The notes beneath the pieces were generated by a model. That model saw nothing but the letters and a program-made list of their open reading frames with translations. It was not told where the DNA came from and searched no databases. The position numbers were made by a program, and so were the translations under genes. From assembly GCA_038848005.1 (NCBI GenBank), contig JAWCNZ010000015.1, positions 1-41,892 of the forward strand: a stretch of 41,892 nt of DNA, in the 5' to 3' direction. Positions 15,212 through 23,727 of this stretch are shown piece after piece. This stretch comes from JAWCNN01 sp038848005. GTDB lineage: Archaea; Thermoproteota; Bathyarchaeia; Bathyarchaeales; Bathycorpusculaceae. Each line of letters starts with the position of its first letter. Position 1 is the first letter of the stretch.

Positions 15212-15416
15212 TTACATTTTCCTTCACGTGCTGTCTGTGCCATAAAGTATAAATGGTTTGTCTAATTGGCTTTTTGGTTGTCCTAAAATCACGTAAGATA
15301 GCCAGCACACACTTGTGGTTAAAGTAGTGGGAGCGTTCACGCATAAAAATATACTAAAAAGAGTTAAATATCACGTGCAAGCTCTTTTTTAACCCATGTG
15401 TAGGGGAGAATGAATC
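15212..15416. promoter_or_regulatory. Divergent promoter of ACT regulator and trpB2 with paired octamers
   Basis: The octamer TCACGTGC occurs at 15224-15231 and again at 15371-15378, with palindromic core CACGTG. On the minus strand TTTATA (15248-15253) predicts a start near 15225. On the plus strand ATAAAAATATACT (15343-15355) predicts one near 15373. Each octamer therefore covers a predicted start site, as expected for an operator that represses both genes. A GGGGAG at 15403-15408 is the ribosome site of trpB2. Nothing else was recognised in this 205-base gap. Confidence 0.5.
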
Positions 15417-16814
15417 TTGCCGTCAACAAAAATAATTTTGGACGATGAAGAAGTGCCGAAACAATGGTATTGCATACTGCCAGACCTTCCCAAACCGCTT
15501 CCGCCGTTTATAGAGCCAGAAACAAGAGCACCCGGCGGAGGTGTGGCCCCAAAAATATTTCCTAAGGCAATCCTCGCTCAAGAGTTCAGCAAAGACCGAT
15601 GGATAGACATACCAGAAGAGGTAAGGGAAGTTTATAGACTTTGGAGGCCTACACCGCTTTTTAGGGCTGTAAGACTTGAAAAAGCTTTGAAAACACCAGC
15701 TAAAATTTATTACAAGTATGAGGGAGTAAGCCCGCCGGGAAGCCACAAACCCAACACAGCTGTTGCTCAAGCATACTATAACATGAAAGAGGGCATCAAG
15801 CGGTTAGCAACAGAAACAGGCGCTGGACAGTGGGGTTCCGCATTGGCTTTTGGTTGTATGGTGTTTGGAGTGAAATGCACCATTTACATGGTTAAGGTAA
15901 GTTATCAACAGAAACCCTACAGAAGAATTATGATGGAATCTTATGGAGCAGAAGTTTACGCCAGCCCCAGCGAAAACACGGAAAGCGGCAGAAAAATCCT
16001 AAAACAAGACCCAAACAATCCTGGCAGTTTGGGAATAGCCATAAGCGAAGCTGTTGAGGATGCCCTCAACCATGAAGACACAAATTATGGCATAGGAAGT
16101 GTCTTCAACCATGTGTTGCTACACCAAACAGTGATTGGGTTAGAAGCTAAAAAACAATTGGAAATAGTTGGGGACTACCCAGACGTTATATTCGGGTGCA
16201 TAGGCGGGGGAAGCAGTTTCTCTGGGCTTTTCTGGCCCTTCTATTACGATAAGGTTTCTGGAAAAGCGCCGAAGAACACGCGGTTTGTAGCTGTGGAACC
16301 AACTGCATGTCCATCCGTCACAAAGGGCGAATACACCTACGACCACGGAGACACGGCACGGATAACGCCTCTAGTTCCGATGCACACTTTAGGGCACGAT
16401 TACATTCCGCCGCCGATTCACGCTGGAGGCTTACGCTACCACGGAATAGCCCCAACCATAAGCTTGTTGGCTTCAACAAGACAGTTGGAAACAGTAGCCT
16501 ACAACCAAGTGGAAGTTTTCGACGCCGCCAAACTTTTCATCCAAACCGAAGGCATAATACCCGCTCCAGAACCAGCCCACAGCATTAAAGCAGCAGTTGA
16601 CGAAGCATTAAAATGCAAGAAAACAGATGAGAAAAAGACCATTCTCTTCTTGTTGTGTGGACATGGCTACTTTGACATGCAAGCATACTCAGACTATTTC
16701 AGCGGTAAGCTGCCACCCTATGAATATCCGACGGAAAAAGTTGAAGAGGCAATGCGGAGATTAAGGAAACTTTATCCATGGCTTGACGAAGTTAAAAAGA
16801 AATACATCGGATAA
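15417..16814 (+). CDS. trpB: Tryptophan synthase beta chain, TrpB2 type
   Basis: This PLP enzyme condenses indole with serine to give tryptophan. At 465 residues it carries the N-terminal extension of the TrpB2 group, which is common in archaea and usually works without TrpA. The PLP lysine is Lys111 in SPPGSHKPNTA, the phosphate-binding CIGGGSSF follows, and the late residues AGGLRYHGIAP are typical of TrpB2. TrpB2 proteins often scavenge free indole or act as a general serine deaminase, so a complete trp operon is not implied; none is seen here. The start is TTG at 15417 with GGGGAG 8 bases upstream. It faces an ACT regulator. Confidence 0.92.
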   Translation: MPSTKIILDDEEVPKQWYCILPDLPKPLPPFIEPETRAPGGGVAPKIFPKAILAQEFSKDRWIDIPEEVREVYRLWRPTPLFRAVRLEKALKTPAKIYYKYEGVSPPGSHKPNTAVAQAYYNMKEGIKRLATETGAGQWGSALAFGCMVFGVKCTIYMVKVSYQQKPYRRIMMESYGAEVYASPSENTESGRKILKQDPNNPGSLGIAISEAVEDALNHEDTNYGIGSVFNHVLLHQTVIGLEAKKQLEIVGDYPDVIFGCIGGGSSFSGLFWPFYYDKVSGKAPKNTRFVAVEPTACPSVTKGEYTYDHGDTARITPLVPMHTLGHDYIPPPIHAGGLRYHGIAPTISLLASTRQLETVAYNQVEVFDAAKLFIQTEGIIPAPEPAHSIKAAVDEALKCKKTDEKKTILFLLCGHGYFDMQAYSDYFSGKLPPYEYPTEKVEEAMRRLRKLYPWLDEVKKKYIG

Positions 16815-16897
16815 AAACGCTCCATAACGTTGACCCCTCTATTTTTATTTTCATAAAAACCTTTTTGTTATGTTTTAGTTAGCAAGAAAAGTGAAGA

Positions 16898-18031
16898 ATG
16901 TTGCTTGAGAATGAGAGTTCCGCTAAAACTGTTGGGTTTATTATTAATCCAGTTGCTGGGATGGGTGGAGCTGTTGGGCTTAAGGGCACGAATGGAAAGG
17001 AAATTTTAGAAAGGGCTTTAATGCTTGGGGCTGAACCCGTGGCACCAGCAAGGGCAAAGTCATTTTTATCCGAGTTGAAGCCCGTCCGAGAGAGGATAAG
17101 GCTTTTTGCTGGAGCTGGAAGCATGGGGGAGGATGAAGCTCGAAATTGTGGTTTTTCATGTATGGTTATTGGCGAAAGAAAAAGGGAGACAAGCGCCGAA
17201 GACACTGTGGAAATTGCAAAGAGAATTAAAGAAATGGGCGTGGAGTTGCTCATCTTCTGTGGTGGAGACGGTACAGCCCGTGACATATTCAAAGCAGTTA
17301 ACACTGGCTTGCCCGTTTTGGGTGTTCCAACGGGAGTGAAAATGCATAGTGCAGTTTTTGCCGTTGACCCGAAGGCTGCAGCAAAAATAGCGCTTGCTTT
17401 TCTGTTTGAAGGTTTGCCCCTGAAAGAGGCGGAGGTTATGGATGTGGACGAGGAAGCCTTTAGAATGGGACGTGTATCCGCCGAGTTGTATGGGTATATG
17501 CTTGTTCCGTACGAGCCACGTTTGATTCAAAGTGCAAAAATGGCGAGTCTAATCACGGAAGACGAACTGCGCAACCAAGCGGCAATAGCCATCTACATAA
17601 TCGAAAACATGCAGCCCAACGTAATCTACATTGTTGGTCCGGGAACAACCACCCGCACCATCGGAGACCTTTTAGACGCTCAAAAAACGCTTTTGGGAGT
17701 TGACCTATTCTGCAACAAGAAACTCATAGCCAAAGACGTAAACGAAAAATGGATATTAGCGGAAATAGACGGAAAGAAAGCGCAGATTATAGTTACTCCC
17801 ATAGGCGGGCAAGGCTTCATTTTTGGAAGGGGAAACCAGCAGATAAGCCCAAAAGTTATCCGTCAAGTGGGCTTGGACAACATAATTGTGGTGGCTACCA
17901 AAAGCAAAGTGGAAAACCTAAAAAGCCTAAGGGTTGACACTGGCGACTCAAACCTCGACATGGAATTTCGAAAACGCCAACTAAAAGTTATAGTGGATTA
18001 CAAAACAGAAATAACTATGCATGTGGAGTGA
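16898..18031 (+). CDS. ATP-NAD kinase family protein
   Basis: The protein has the diacylglycerol/NAD-kinase fold: GFIINPVAGMGG at the N-terminus, then the signature GGDGTARD near residue 122, and a later conserved VPTGVKMHSAVF. These motifs identify the AcoX-like branch of the ATP-NAD kinase family. A role in making NADP is suggested but not certain, because this branch is longer (377 residues) than classical NadK and its substrate in archaea is not established. The ATG at 16898 has no strong ribosome site. It stands between trpB2 and a DegT gene on the same strand but with separate gaps of about 80 and 110 bases. Confidence 0.88.
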   Translation: MLLENESSAKTVGFIINPVAGMGGAVGLKGTNGKEILERALMLGAEPVAPARAKSFLSELKPVRERIRLFAGAGSMGEDEARNCGFSCMVIGERKRETSAEDTVEIAKRIKEMGVELLIFCGGDGTARDIFKAVNTGLPVLGVPTGVKMHSAVFAVDPKAAAKIALAFLFEGLPLKEAEVMDVDEEAFRMGRVSAELYGYMLVPYEPRLIQSAKMASLITEDELRNQAAIAIYIIENMQPNVIYIVGPGTTTRTIGDLLDAQKTLLGVDLFCNKKLIAKDVNEKWILAEIDGKKAQIIVTPIGGQGFIFGRGNQQISPKVIRQVGLDNIIVVATKSKVENLKSLRVDTGDSNLDMEFRKRQLKVIVDYKTEITMHVE

Positions 18032-18141
18032 TTGCAACAGCCGACCTTATATAATTGGAAACCCTCCCATTTCGCTATATCTTTTGGCAAATGATTAATA
18101 GACTTTCATTTTATAGTTTAGCCATTGTTGGAAGTGCAAAC

Positions 18142-19248
18142 ATGATTCAAGTTAATGTTCCGCAAATTGGAAGAGAAGAAATCGAAGCTGTTGTGAAGGT
18201 TTTGGAAAGTGGTGTTTTGACGCATGGGCTTGGCGCTGGACCAATGGTTACAAAATTCGAAAGGGAATATGCAAAGTTTGTTGGGGCGAAGCATGCCATA
18301 GCGGTAAACAGCGGAACAGCTGCCTTGCACGCTGCGCTTTTGGCTGTTGACGTGAAACATGGCGACGAAGTAGTCTTGCCAAGTTTCACTTTTGTGGCAA
18401 CAGCTGAAGCCGTCGTGTTAGCTGGAGCCAAGCCAGTCTTTGTGGATATAAACCCAGAAACATACACGGTTTCGCCGGAAAAAATCGAAAAAGCCATAAC
18501 AGAAAGGACTAAAGCCATAATACCAGTCGACCTTTACGGGTTGTCAGCTGACATACAACCAATAAGGGAAATAGCTGACAAACATGGATTAGCCATTATA
18601 GAGGATGCCGCCCAAGCCCACGGCGCAACGTACAAGGGCAAACATGCCGGAGCCTTTGCGGATGTTGCTTGCTGGAGCTTTTATGCAAGTAAAAATATGA
18701 CAACTGGCGAAGGCGGCATGATAACAACTAACAACAGCGAATTAGCGGAGAAAATGTGGTTTATCCGAAGCCACGGGGAAAAGGAGAAGTATAAATCGCT
18801 TATGCTTGGGCACAACTATCGCATGACGGAAATTCAAGCAGCGCTGGGCATTGTGCAACTGGAAAAACTGCCGAAGTTTTTGGTTAAACGCCGAGAAAAT
18901 GCAGAAAAACTAACTAGAATACTTGAAAAAACAGAAAAACTGAAACCGCCGAAAGAACCGCTTGGATACACGCATAGTTGGTACCTCTACACTGTTAGGC
19001 TGAAAAATGCCAAAGGCGAAGATAGAGACGGGATTGTTGAAGAATTAAGGCGGAAGGGCATAGGCACAGCAGTATACTATCCAAATCCAGTTCATTTAAT
19101 GCCATATTACGCCAAATTTGGAAGATATAGGCTTCCAGAAACGGAAAAAGCGGCGAAACAAGTGTTTTCGTTGCCGGTTCATCCGGGCGTCACTGCAGAA
19201 CAGATTGGTTTCATAGGCGAAACGCTGTTGCATATTTTAGGATTGTGA
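18142..19248 (+). CDS. DegT/DnrJ/EryC1/StrS family aminotransferase
   Basis: This PLP enzyme transfers amino groups to keto-sugars, as in nucleotide-sugar synthesis for glycans. The PLP lysine is Lys184 in the YASKNMTTGEGG segment, and EDAAQAHGA is the cofactor-contact region. At 368 residues it is full length. The ATG at 18142 is preferred over one at 18055 because a TATA-like CATTTTATAG near 18106-18115 predicts a transcript that starts close to 18135. It would then be nearly leaderless, and the upstream codons do not resemble the family. No sugar pathway genes lie nearby, so the sugar substrate is unknown. Confidence 0.93.
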   Translation: MIQVNVPQIGREEIEAVVKVLESGVLTHGLGAGPMVTKFEREYAKFVGAKHAIAVNSGTAALHAALLAVDVKHGDEVVLPSFTFVATAEAVVLAGAKPVFVDINPETYTVSPEKIEKAITERTKAIIPVDLYGLSADIQPIREIADKHGLAIIEDAAQAHGATYKGKHAGAFADVACWSFYASKNMTTGEGGMITTNNSELAEKMWFIRSHGEKEKYKSLMLGHNYRMTEIQAALGIVQLEKLPKFLVKRRENAEKLTRILEKTEKLKPPKEPLGYTHSWYLYTVRLKNAKGEDRDGIVEELRRKGIGTAVYYPNPVHLMPYYAKFGRYRLPETEKAAKQVFSLPVHPGVTAEQIGFIGETLLHILGL

Positions 19249-19331
19249 AACCATTAGATTTAAGAGGAATAACGCCAATAGTAGAATGAACTGCAAGTGT
19301 TTATGTCAACTGCGTTTAGATGGTGGAAGTT

Positions 19332-19718
19332 ATGAGTAGCGAGAAAATGGAGATTTCACGTGTAAAAATAAAATTTGTTGTTGAGGGATTAGGCGAAGCG
19401 GAAGGCGAACTTGTGCGTTTTTTGGCGCCTAGAACCGTGGACATGCTTGTGAAGCGGCTTCCATTGGAGGGAAGAGCCGCCCTATGGAAAGAAGAAGTTT
19501 ATTTTGAAACGCCTATTAAGATGGGGGAGGAAAAGGCGAAAAGCACTGTGGAAAGGGGAACAATAGCTTTTTGGCCTATGGGAAGTGCGCTTTGCATTTT
19601 TTATGGTGAGTCCCAGCCTTATAGTCCAGTGAATGTTTTGGGTAAAGTAACCAGCAACCTTGAGTTATTTAAGAATGTGAAAAGTGGAACAAAAATAAAG
19701 GTTGTGCTTGCTCAATAA
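19332..19718 (+). CDS. Cyclophilin-like fold protein
   Basis: This 128-residue protein matches the small archaeal/Thermotoga family with a cyclophilin-like barrel, related to PF04126. Its core includes LAPRTVDMLVKRLPLEG, then ALCIFYGESQPYSPVNVLGKV. Activity as a peptidyl-prolyl isomerase has not been established for this family, and the classical catalytic Arg is not evident. The ATG at 19332 follows GGTGG by 5 bases; an ATG at 19320 is the alternative. The end overlaps the convergent gene by 7 bases. Confidence 0.8.
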   Translation: MSSEKMEISRVKIKFVVEGLGEAEGELVRFLAPRTVDMLVKRLPLEGRAALWKEEVYFETPIKMGEEKAKSTVERGTIAFWPMGSALCIFYGESQPYSPVNVLGKVTSNLELFKNVKSGTKIKVVLAQ

Positions 19719-20194
19719 ACAAGTGCGCTTTCGCTCCAAACTTCTAGAAGCCGTTCACATTCCGTCTTTACTTCTTCTTTTCGGCTTTTCCGCTTTAAGG
19801 TTTTAAGGAAGGCTATTCTTTTTTGGATTAAGCGTTTTTCAGCTGTGCCGCTATAGTAAAGTTTGCCTTCAAGATACTCTTTCATTTGGTTGGCTTTTTG
19901 GATGAGTAGGCTGGCGGCGTCAACTGGATTCTCAACAGCATATTTATTTGCCCAAATGGATGCTTCGGACTCGCGGAGCTGTGTTAAACCGTCTGTTTCC
20001 TTTACACAGCGAATGTATTTTCTTAAAAAATCGTAGTAACCAGCAGTTTTAACGAGTTTTAAGGCTTGTTTTACTTTTTGCTTGAAAATTGGGCTTCCTT
20101 TGGTTCTTAAGCGGTGTTTATAGCCTTTATTTATGAGTTTCTTCGCCTTTCTAACTTCCTCGTTTATGTAGATTCTCTCTGGAAATTTGTTCAC
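19712..20194 (-). CDS. Unknown Lys/Arg-rich protein linked to eS25
   Basis: I do not recognise this 160-residue protein. It is strongly basic, rich in Lys and Arg, and predicted mostly helical with no membrane segment or cysteine cluster. The GTG at 20194 has GGGAG 5 bases upstream. It starts 14 bases after the eS25 stop and is almost certainly co-transcribed with it. The charge and the ribosomal partner suggest a ribosome- or RNA-associated role, but that is inference. Its end overlaps the convergent cyclophilin-like gene by 7 bases. Confidence 0.75.
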   Translation of the reverse strand: MNKFPERIYINEEVRKAKKLINKGYKHRLRTKGSPIFKQKVKQALKLVKTAGYYDFLRKYIRCVKETDGLTQLRESEASIWANKYAVENPVDAASLLIQKANQMKEYLEGKLYYSGTAEKRLIQKRIAFLKTLKRKSRKEEVKTECERLLEVWSESALVY

Positions 20195-20208
20195 AATAAC
20201 TCCCAAAT

Positions 20209-20535
20209 CTAGTCTAAAGCTCTGTATATTTTGATGTCGTGGTTGCCGGAAACAAGTTGAACCACGCCTTCGCCTTCTAGTTGTTCTAGAAAGTCTTTGG
20301 CGGCGCTTATGCGAATGTTAAAGCGTGAAGCCACAGCATAAGGCGTTAAAACATTCATTTTTTTCAGTTCTGCAACAATCTTTTTGTCTTTTGGGTTTGG
20401 CGGCGTTATCCCAGAAGCCTTCTTTTCTTTGGGCGGCGCTGCTGCCTTCTCCTTTTTCTTTTTCGCTTCTTCTTCATCTTTTCTGGCTTGCATCCGCTCC
20501 ATTTGTTTTAGGCTAAGCTTCTTTTTACCACCCAT
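20209..20535 (-). CDS. rps25e: Small-subunit ribosomal protein eS25
   Basis: This 108-residue protein is eS25. Its N-terminus is MGGKKKLSLKQ, followed by an extended Lys/Ala/Glu-rich tail and a winged-helix core with NVLTPYAVASRFNIRISAAKDFLEQLE and a final VQLVSGN segment. eS25 is at the head of the small subunit and is typical of TACK archaea and eukaryotes. The ATG at 20535 is chosen because AGGTGA lies upstream at the correct distance; the ATG at 20541 would be too close to it. The Lys-rich insert is longer than in many archaeal orthologues. Confidence 0.93.
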   Translation of the reverse strand: MGGKKKLSLKQMERMQARKDEEEAKKKKEKAAAPPKEKKASGITPPNPKDKKIVAELKKMNVLTPYAVASRFNIRISAAKDFLEQLEGEGVVQLVSGNHDIKIYRALD

Positions 20536-20590
20536 CCGCATTCACCTTTTCTTTCAAATGCAAAAACGTTTTAGTGGTTCTTTAGCGTTT

Positions 20591-22093
20591 CTATGCATAT
20601 TGTGTTACTTCAACCTTAAATTTTCTTTGCCACTGCTCAAGCGGTATTCCAAGTTTGCTTTCAACGGCTGAACGGTGAATTGAATTCATTGTGCAGAATG
20701 GGATTATGCGCCCGTCTGGCACAGCATAGTGAATTACGCATCTTTGAACACGTTCTAAATCGAAGTTGTATGGGTCCATGAAGTGCATGGCGGAAACCAG
20801 TATAGCATTTCTTTGCAGGTCGCCCAACGCCTCGTAGCTTCCTTCTTTTAAAACACGCCAGACATACTTCCTCAAGAAACTGATTTTTATATGCCTCAAA
20901 CCTCCGATTAAGCGTATTTTCGCTTTGCGTTTGCTTCCTTTCGAAGCGTCTTCATGCACTTTCCGCATTGTCTGGATAAAGTTGTCAACGTTTCCGTAAC
21001 GGGTTATTGGGACAATTTCGCCTTTTTCAACGAATATGTATGTTGCCATGCCACAGTGTGGATGCGCCGTAAACTCTACATAACGCTTGTCTTTTAAGGC
21101 TTCAACAGCCTTCGAAATTGGCACGACGGTTGGCACGGGGTAAAAGTCTGAAACCTTTATTTTGCCGTTTGTTTGCTCCTCCACTAAACGCATGAAATCG
21201 GGAATTGTAATCCGCATTTTCTCTCTTTCCCTTTGCGGAATTCTTCCACACAACGAAACTGGTTGAACGTTGACGCATCTCACCACATCAAAGTTTTTAA
21301 CTGCGAACCGTATAATGTCGCCAAGTTGACTGTCATTCACGCCCTTGACCAAAGTCACAACCAAAACAATGCTTTTCACTCCAGCCTCACGCAAGTTTTC
21401 AATAGCCCTCATCTTAATGTTTAAGAGGTCTACTCCACGAATAAACTTGTAAACGTCAGATGTCAAACCGTCAAACTGCAAATAAACAGTGCTCATGCCT
21501 GCCTCTTTCAAGCCTCTACAATATTCAACGCTTTGGGCAAGTCGAAGTCCATTCGTATTAACTTCAACATGGCGGAAACCAAGCTCCTTCGCCATTCGAA
21601 TAAGTTCGAAAAGGTCATTGCGGATGGTGGGCTCGCCGCCTGAAAACTGAAGCGCCGTTGCTGGAACAGGCTCGTTTTTGCGTAGATTTTCCAGCATAAA
21701 CCTAATTTCCTCTTTTGTCGGTTCGTAAACGTATCCGGCAGCGGCGGCATTCGCAAAACAAACTGGACATTTAAGGTTGCATCTGTTTGTTATGTCTATT
21801 ATGGCTAGGGCTGTGTGGGACTTGTGTTGCGGGCATATCCCACAATCGTATGGACAGCCACTAACCGTTTTTGTTCGGGGATTGTTTAAGCCTTCGCCGT
21901 CAAATCTGAACTTTTCAGCGCGTAAATACTGCGTATAATCAGACCAGTAAACATCTTGGAAAAACCCGTGTTGCGGGCATTCTTTTTTAATGTAGACTTT
22001 ACCGTTGTCTTCAAAAATTGTGGCGTTAAGCACCTTCAAGCATTCGGGACATAGACTTTGTGTTTCCTTAATGGTTTGCATTGCAAACACCAC
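20591..22093 (-). CDS. Radical SAM protein resembling tetraether lipid synthase (Tes)
   Basis: The protein has several metal sites in order: a rubredoxin-like pair CPEC...CPQHG near residues 15-42, an additional CPYDCGIC cluster at 80-87, and the radical SAM CNLKCPVC (C105-x3-C109-x2-C112). A C-terminal segment contains HYAVPDGRIIPFC. This arrangement and length (500 residues) resemble MJ0619/MA_1486-like Tes enzymes, which join two archaeol lipids to make tetraether membranes. The exact substrate is inferred, since the family also contains other radical SAM members. The start is GTG at 22093 or ATG at 22081. It is not in an obvious operon. Confidence 0.78.
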   Translation of the reverse strand: MVFAMQTIKETQSLCPECLKVLNATIFEDNGKVYIKKECPQHGFFQDVYWSDYTQYLRAEKFRFDGEGLNNPRTKTVSGCPYDCGICPQHKSHTALAIIDITNRCNLKCPVCFANAAAAGYVYEPTKEEIRFMLENLRKNEPVPATALQFSGGEPTIRNDLFELIRMAKELGFRHVEVNTNGLRLAQSVEYCRGLKEAGMSTVYLQFDGLTSDVYKFIRGVDLLNIKMRAIENLREAGVKSIVLVVTLVKGVNDSQLGDIIRFAVKNFDVVRCVNVQPVSLCGRIPQREREKMRITIPDFMRLVEEQTNGKIKVSDFYPVPTVVPISKAVEALKDKRYVEFTAHPHCGMATYIFVEKGEIVPITRYGNVDNFIQTMRKVHEDASKGSKRKAKIRLIGGLRHIKISFLRKYVWRVLKEGSYEALGDLQRNAILVSAMHFMDPYNFDLERVQRCVIHYAVPDGRIIPFCTMNSIHRSAVESKLGIPLEQWQRKFKVEVTQYA

Positions 22094-22221
22094 ATGGGTG
22101 AACGATTAATGACATTGTGAAGTTTTATTGAAGTGTATATAAGGTTTCTTTATTTGCAGAAAAATTGAGTGGAAATGGGGTGGTTTTCCGTTTCGAAAAA
22201 GGAAGGGATTTTAAAAGATTG

Positions 22222-22443
22222 TTATCTACCCATAACTTTTTTAGCGGCGATTTCTATGTCTTCTGCTTTTATAGTTTTTCTTCCAGCATGCATCGCAAAG
22301 TCTAGGGCTTCTTTAGCAATTTTTACGCCTATCTCCTCTAATGCCTTTGCAAGTTCTTTGGCTGCTGCTTCGCTTACTCTGTCTGCTCCAGCCTTCTTGC
22401 ATATTCTATGCATGGGAGCTACAGCCAACTCTAAATCAGCCAT
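22222..22443 (-). CDS. Archaeal histone
   Basis: The 73-residue protein is a minimal histone fold: three helices, with LAVAPMHRICKKAGADRVSEAAAKEL forming the first two and the C-terminal TIKAEDIEIAAKKV the last. There are no tails. Such proteins dimerise and wrap DNA. The ATG at 22443 has a clear GGAGGAG and a TATA-like GTTAAATATTG near 22485. Histones are missing from most Sulfolobales but occur in other TACK lineages, which helps place this genome. Only one copy is seen here. Confidence 0.95.
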   Translation of the reverse strand: MADLELAVAPMHRICKKAGADRVSEAAAKELAKALEEIGVKIAKEALDFAMHAGRKTIKAEDIEIAAKKVMGR

Positions 22444-22490
22444 AAAGACTCCTCCGTAGCCTCTTTTTTGTTTAGAAGCAATATTTAACG
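22444..22490 (-). promoter_or_regulatory. Histone promoter and ribosome site
   Basis: On the minus strand GTTAAATATTG (about 22479-22489) is a TATA-like box. GGAGGAG (about 22450-22456) is the ribosome site, 6 bases before the ATG at 22443. The implied leader is about 20 bases. Confidence 0.55.
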
Positions 22491-22568
22491 TTTATTGTTT
22501 CATAACATAGGAAAATTTAAAAACAAAATCAAATTAGTCTAAGGGAAACAAGCGTTGTTGGGTTCAAA

Positions 22569-23348
22569 ATGGAGTTTGTTGATGCGCACATTCACCTTTC
22601 GGACGAGGAATATGCTGAATGTATTGACGAAATTATAGCGGAAGCCAAAAGCGCAAATGTCGTTGCTTTGGTTTCAAATTCCATGGATTTGGAAACAAGC
22701 ATAAAAAGCCTCAAACTAGCCGAAAAATATTCTGGGATGGTTTATGCCGCTTTAGGGGTTCACCCATGGAACGTTGAAGCCCTAACAGATAATGAACTTC
22801 AACAAATATTGGATTTAATTTCCAAACAGCGAGGCAACGGGGCGTTGGTTGCCATAGGCGAGGTGGGACTGGACGGCAAACTCAATAAAACATGGAATAA
22901 GCAGTTGGCGGTTTTTGATGAAATGTTGCATTTGGCTGAAAAAATCGGTTTGCCAGTTATAATTCACTCTCGATTCGCAACCGCCCAAGTTATTGAGCTT
23001 CTTCCATCCTACAACGTCAAGAAGGTTTTGTTGCATTGGCTCAGCAACCCCATAAGCGCACTGACAAAAGTTGTGGAAAACGGATATTACATTACTGAAG
23101 GACCGCCAGCAGTTTTTTCTAATGGCATACGTGAAGTTGTTAGGCGAATACCCCTAACAAGCCTCCTAACAGAAACGGATGGTCCAGTGCGTTTCACTAA
23201 TCAGCCTTTCAACGGCAAAAGAACCACACCAGCCTTTATACCAACGGTTGTTAAGGCAATAGCAGAAATAAAAAACATAGACACCGAAAGCGTAGCCACT
23301 CAAATACTGAGAAATTTCGAGGAGTTTTTTGGAGTGAAGTTGGGTTAA
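22569..23348 (+). CDS. TatD family metal-dependent hydrolase
   Basis: The 259-residue protein has the TatD pattern: DAHIHL at the N-terminus (two metal His), GVHPW in the middle, GEVGLDGK with the metal Glu, the HSR motif, and the late TETDGP. TatD proteins are DNases or esterase-like phosphohydrolases with roles in DNA repair and RNA quality control. The cellular substrate here is not known. The ATG at 22569 has a TATA-like AAATTTAAAAAC near 22515. eS17 follows on the same strand after about 100 bases. Confidence 0.92.
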   Translation: MEFVDAHIHLSDEEYAECIDEIIAEAKSANVVALVSNSMDLETSIKSLKLAEKYSGMVYAALGVHPWNVEALTDNELQQILDLISKQRGNGALVAIGEVGLDGKLNKTWNKQLAVFDEMLHLAEKIGLPVIIHSRFATAQVIELLPSYNVKKVLLHWLSNPISALTKVVENGYYITEGPPAVFSNGIREVVRRIPLTSLLTETDGPVRFTNQPFNGKRTTPAFIPTVVKAIAEIKNIDTESVATQILRNFEEFFGVKLG

Positions 23349-23452
23349 GAGCTTGGTTGAGAAAGGTTAAATTATCCTTATTTGTTATTGAAAGTTACTT
23401 CAGTGTATCTTTCATATGATAATTGGATGGAATGGGGATTGGAGGAAATCGT

Positions 23453-23683
23453 TTGGGAAGTGTACGCACGGAATATGTTAAACGGTTAGCCAAAGAACTC
23501 ATGAGGCGTTTCCCCAACAAATTCTCAAACAATTTTGAAAACAATAAGCGCGTAGTTGACGTGCTATTGCAAGGGGCAACAACAAAGGTTAGAAATCAAA
23601 TTGCAGGATACATAACACATGCGCTTGCTGGAATGCAAACCACCTCCACATCAAACGAAGAACCAAAAAGCGTAACCTTATAA
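23453..23683 (+). CDS. rps17e: Small-subunit ribosomal protein eS17
   Basis: The 76-residue protein matches eS17: VRTEYVKRLAKELMRRFPNKFS is the conserved helix pair, and VRNQIAGYITHAL the third. eS17 lies at the head of the small subunit. The start is TTG at 23453 with GGAGG 7 bases upstream; earlier in-frame codons before it do not match the family. A helical 124-residue gene follows after 44 bases, probably in the same operon. Confidence 0.92.
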   Translation: MGSVRTEYVKRLAKELMRRFPNKFSNNFENNKRVVDVLLQGATTKVRNQIAGYITHALAGMQTTSTSNEEPKSVTL

Positions 23684-23727
23684 AACACGCTTAAATATTT
23701 TCTAGAGGCGTTGGAGGGCGAACCGCA

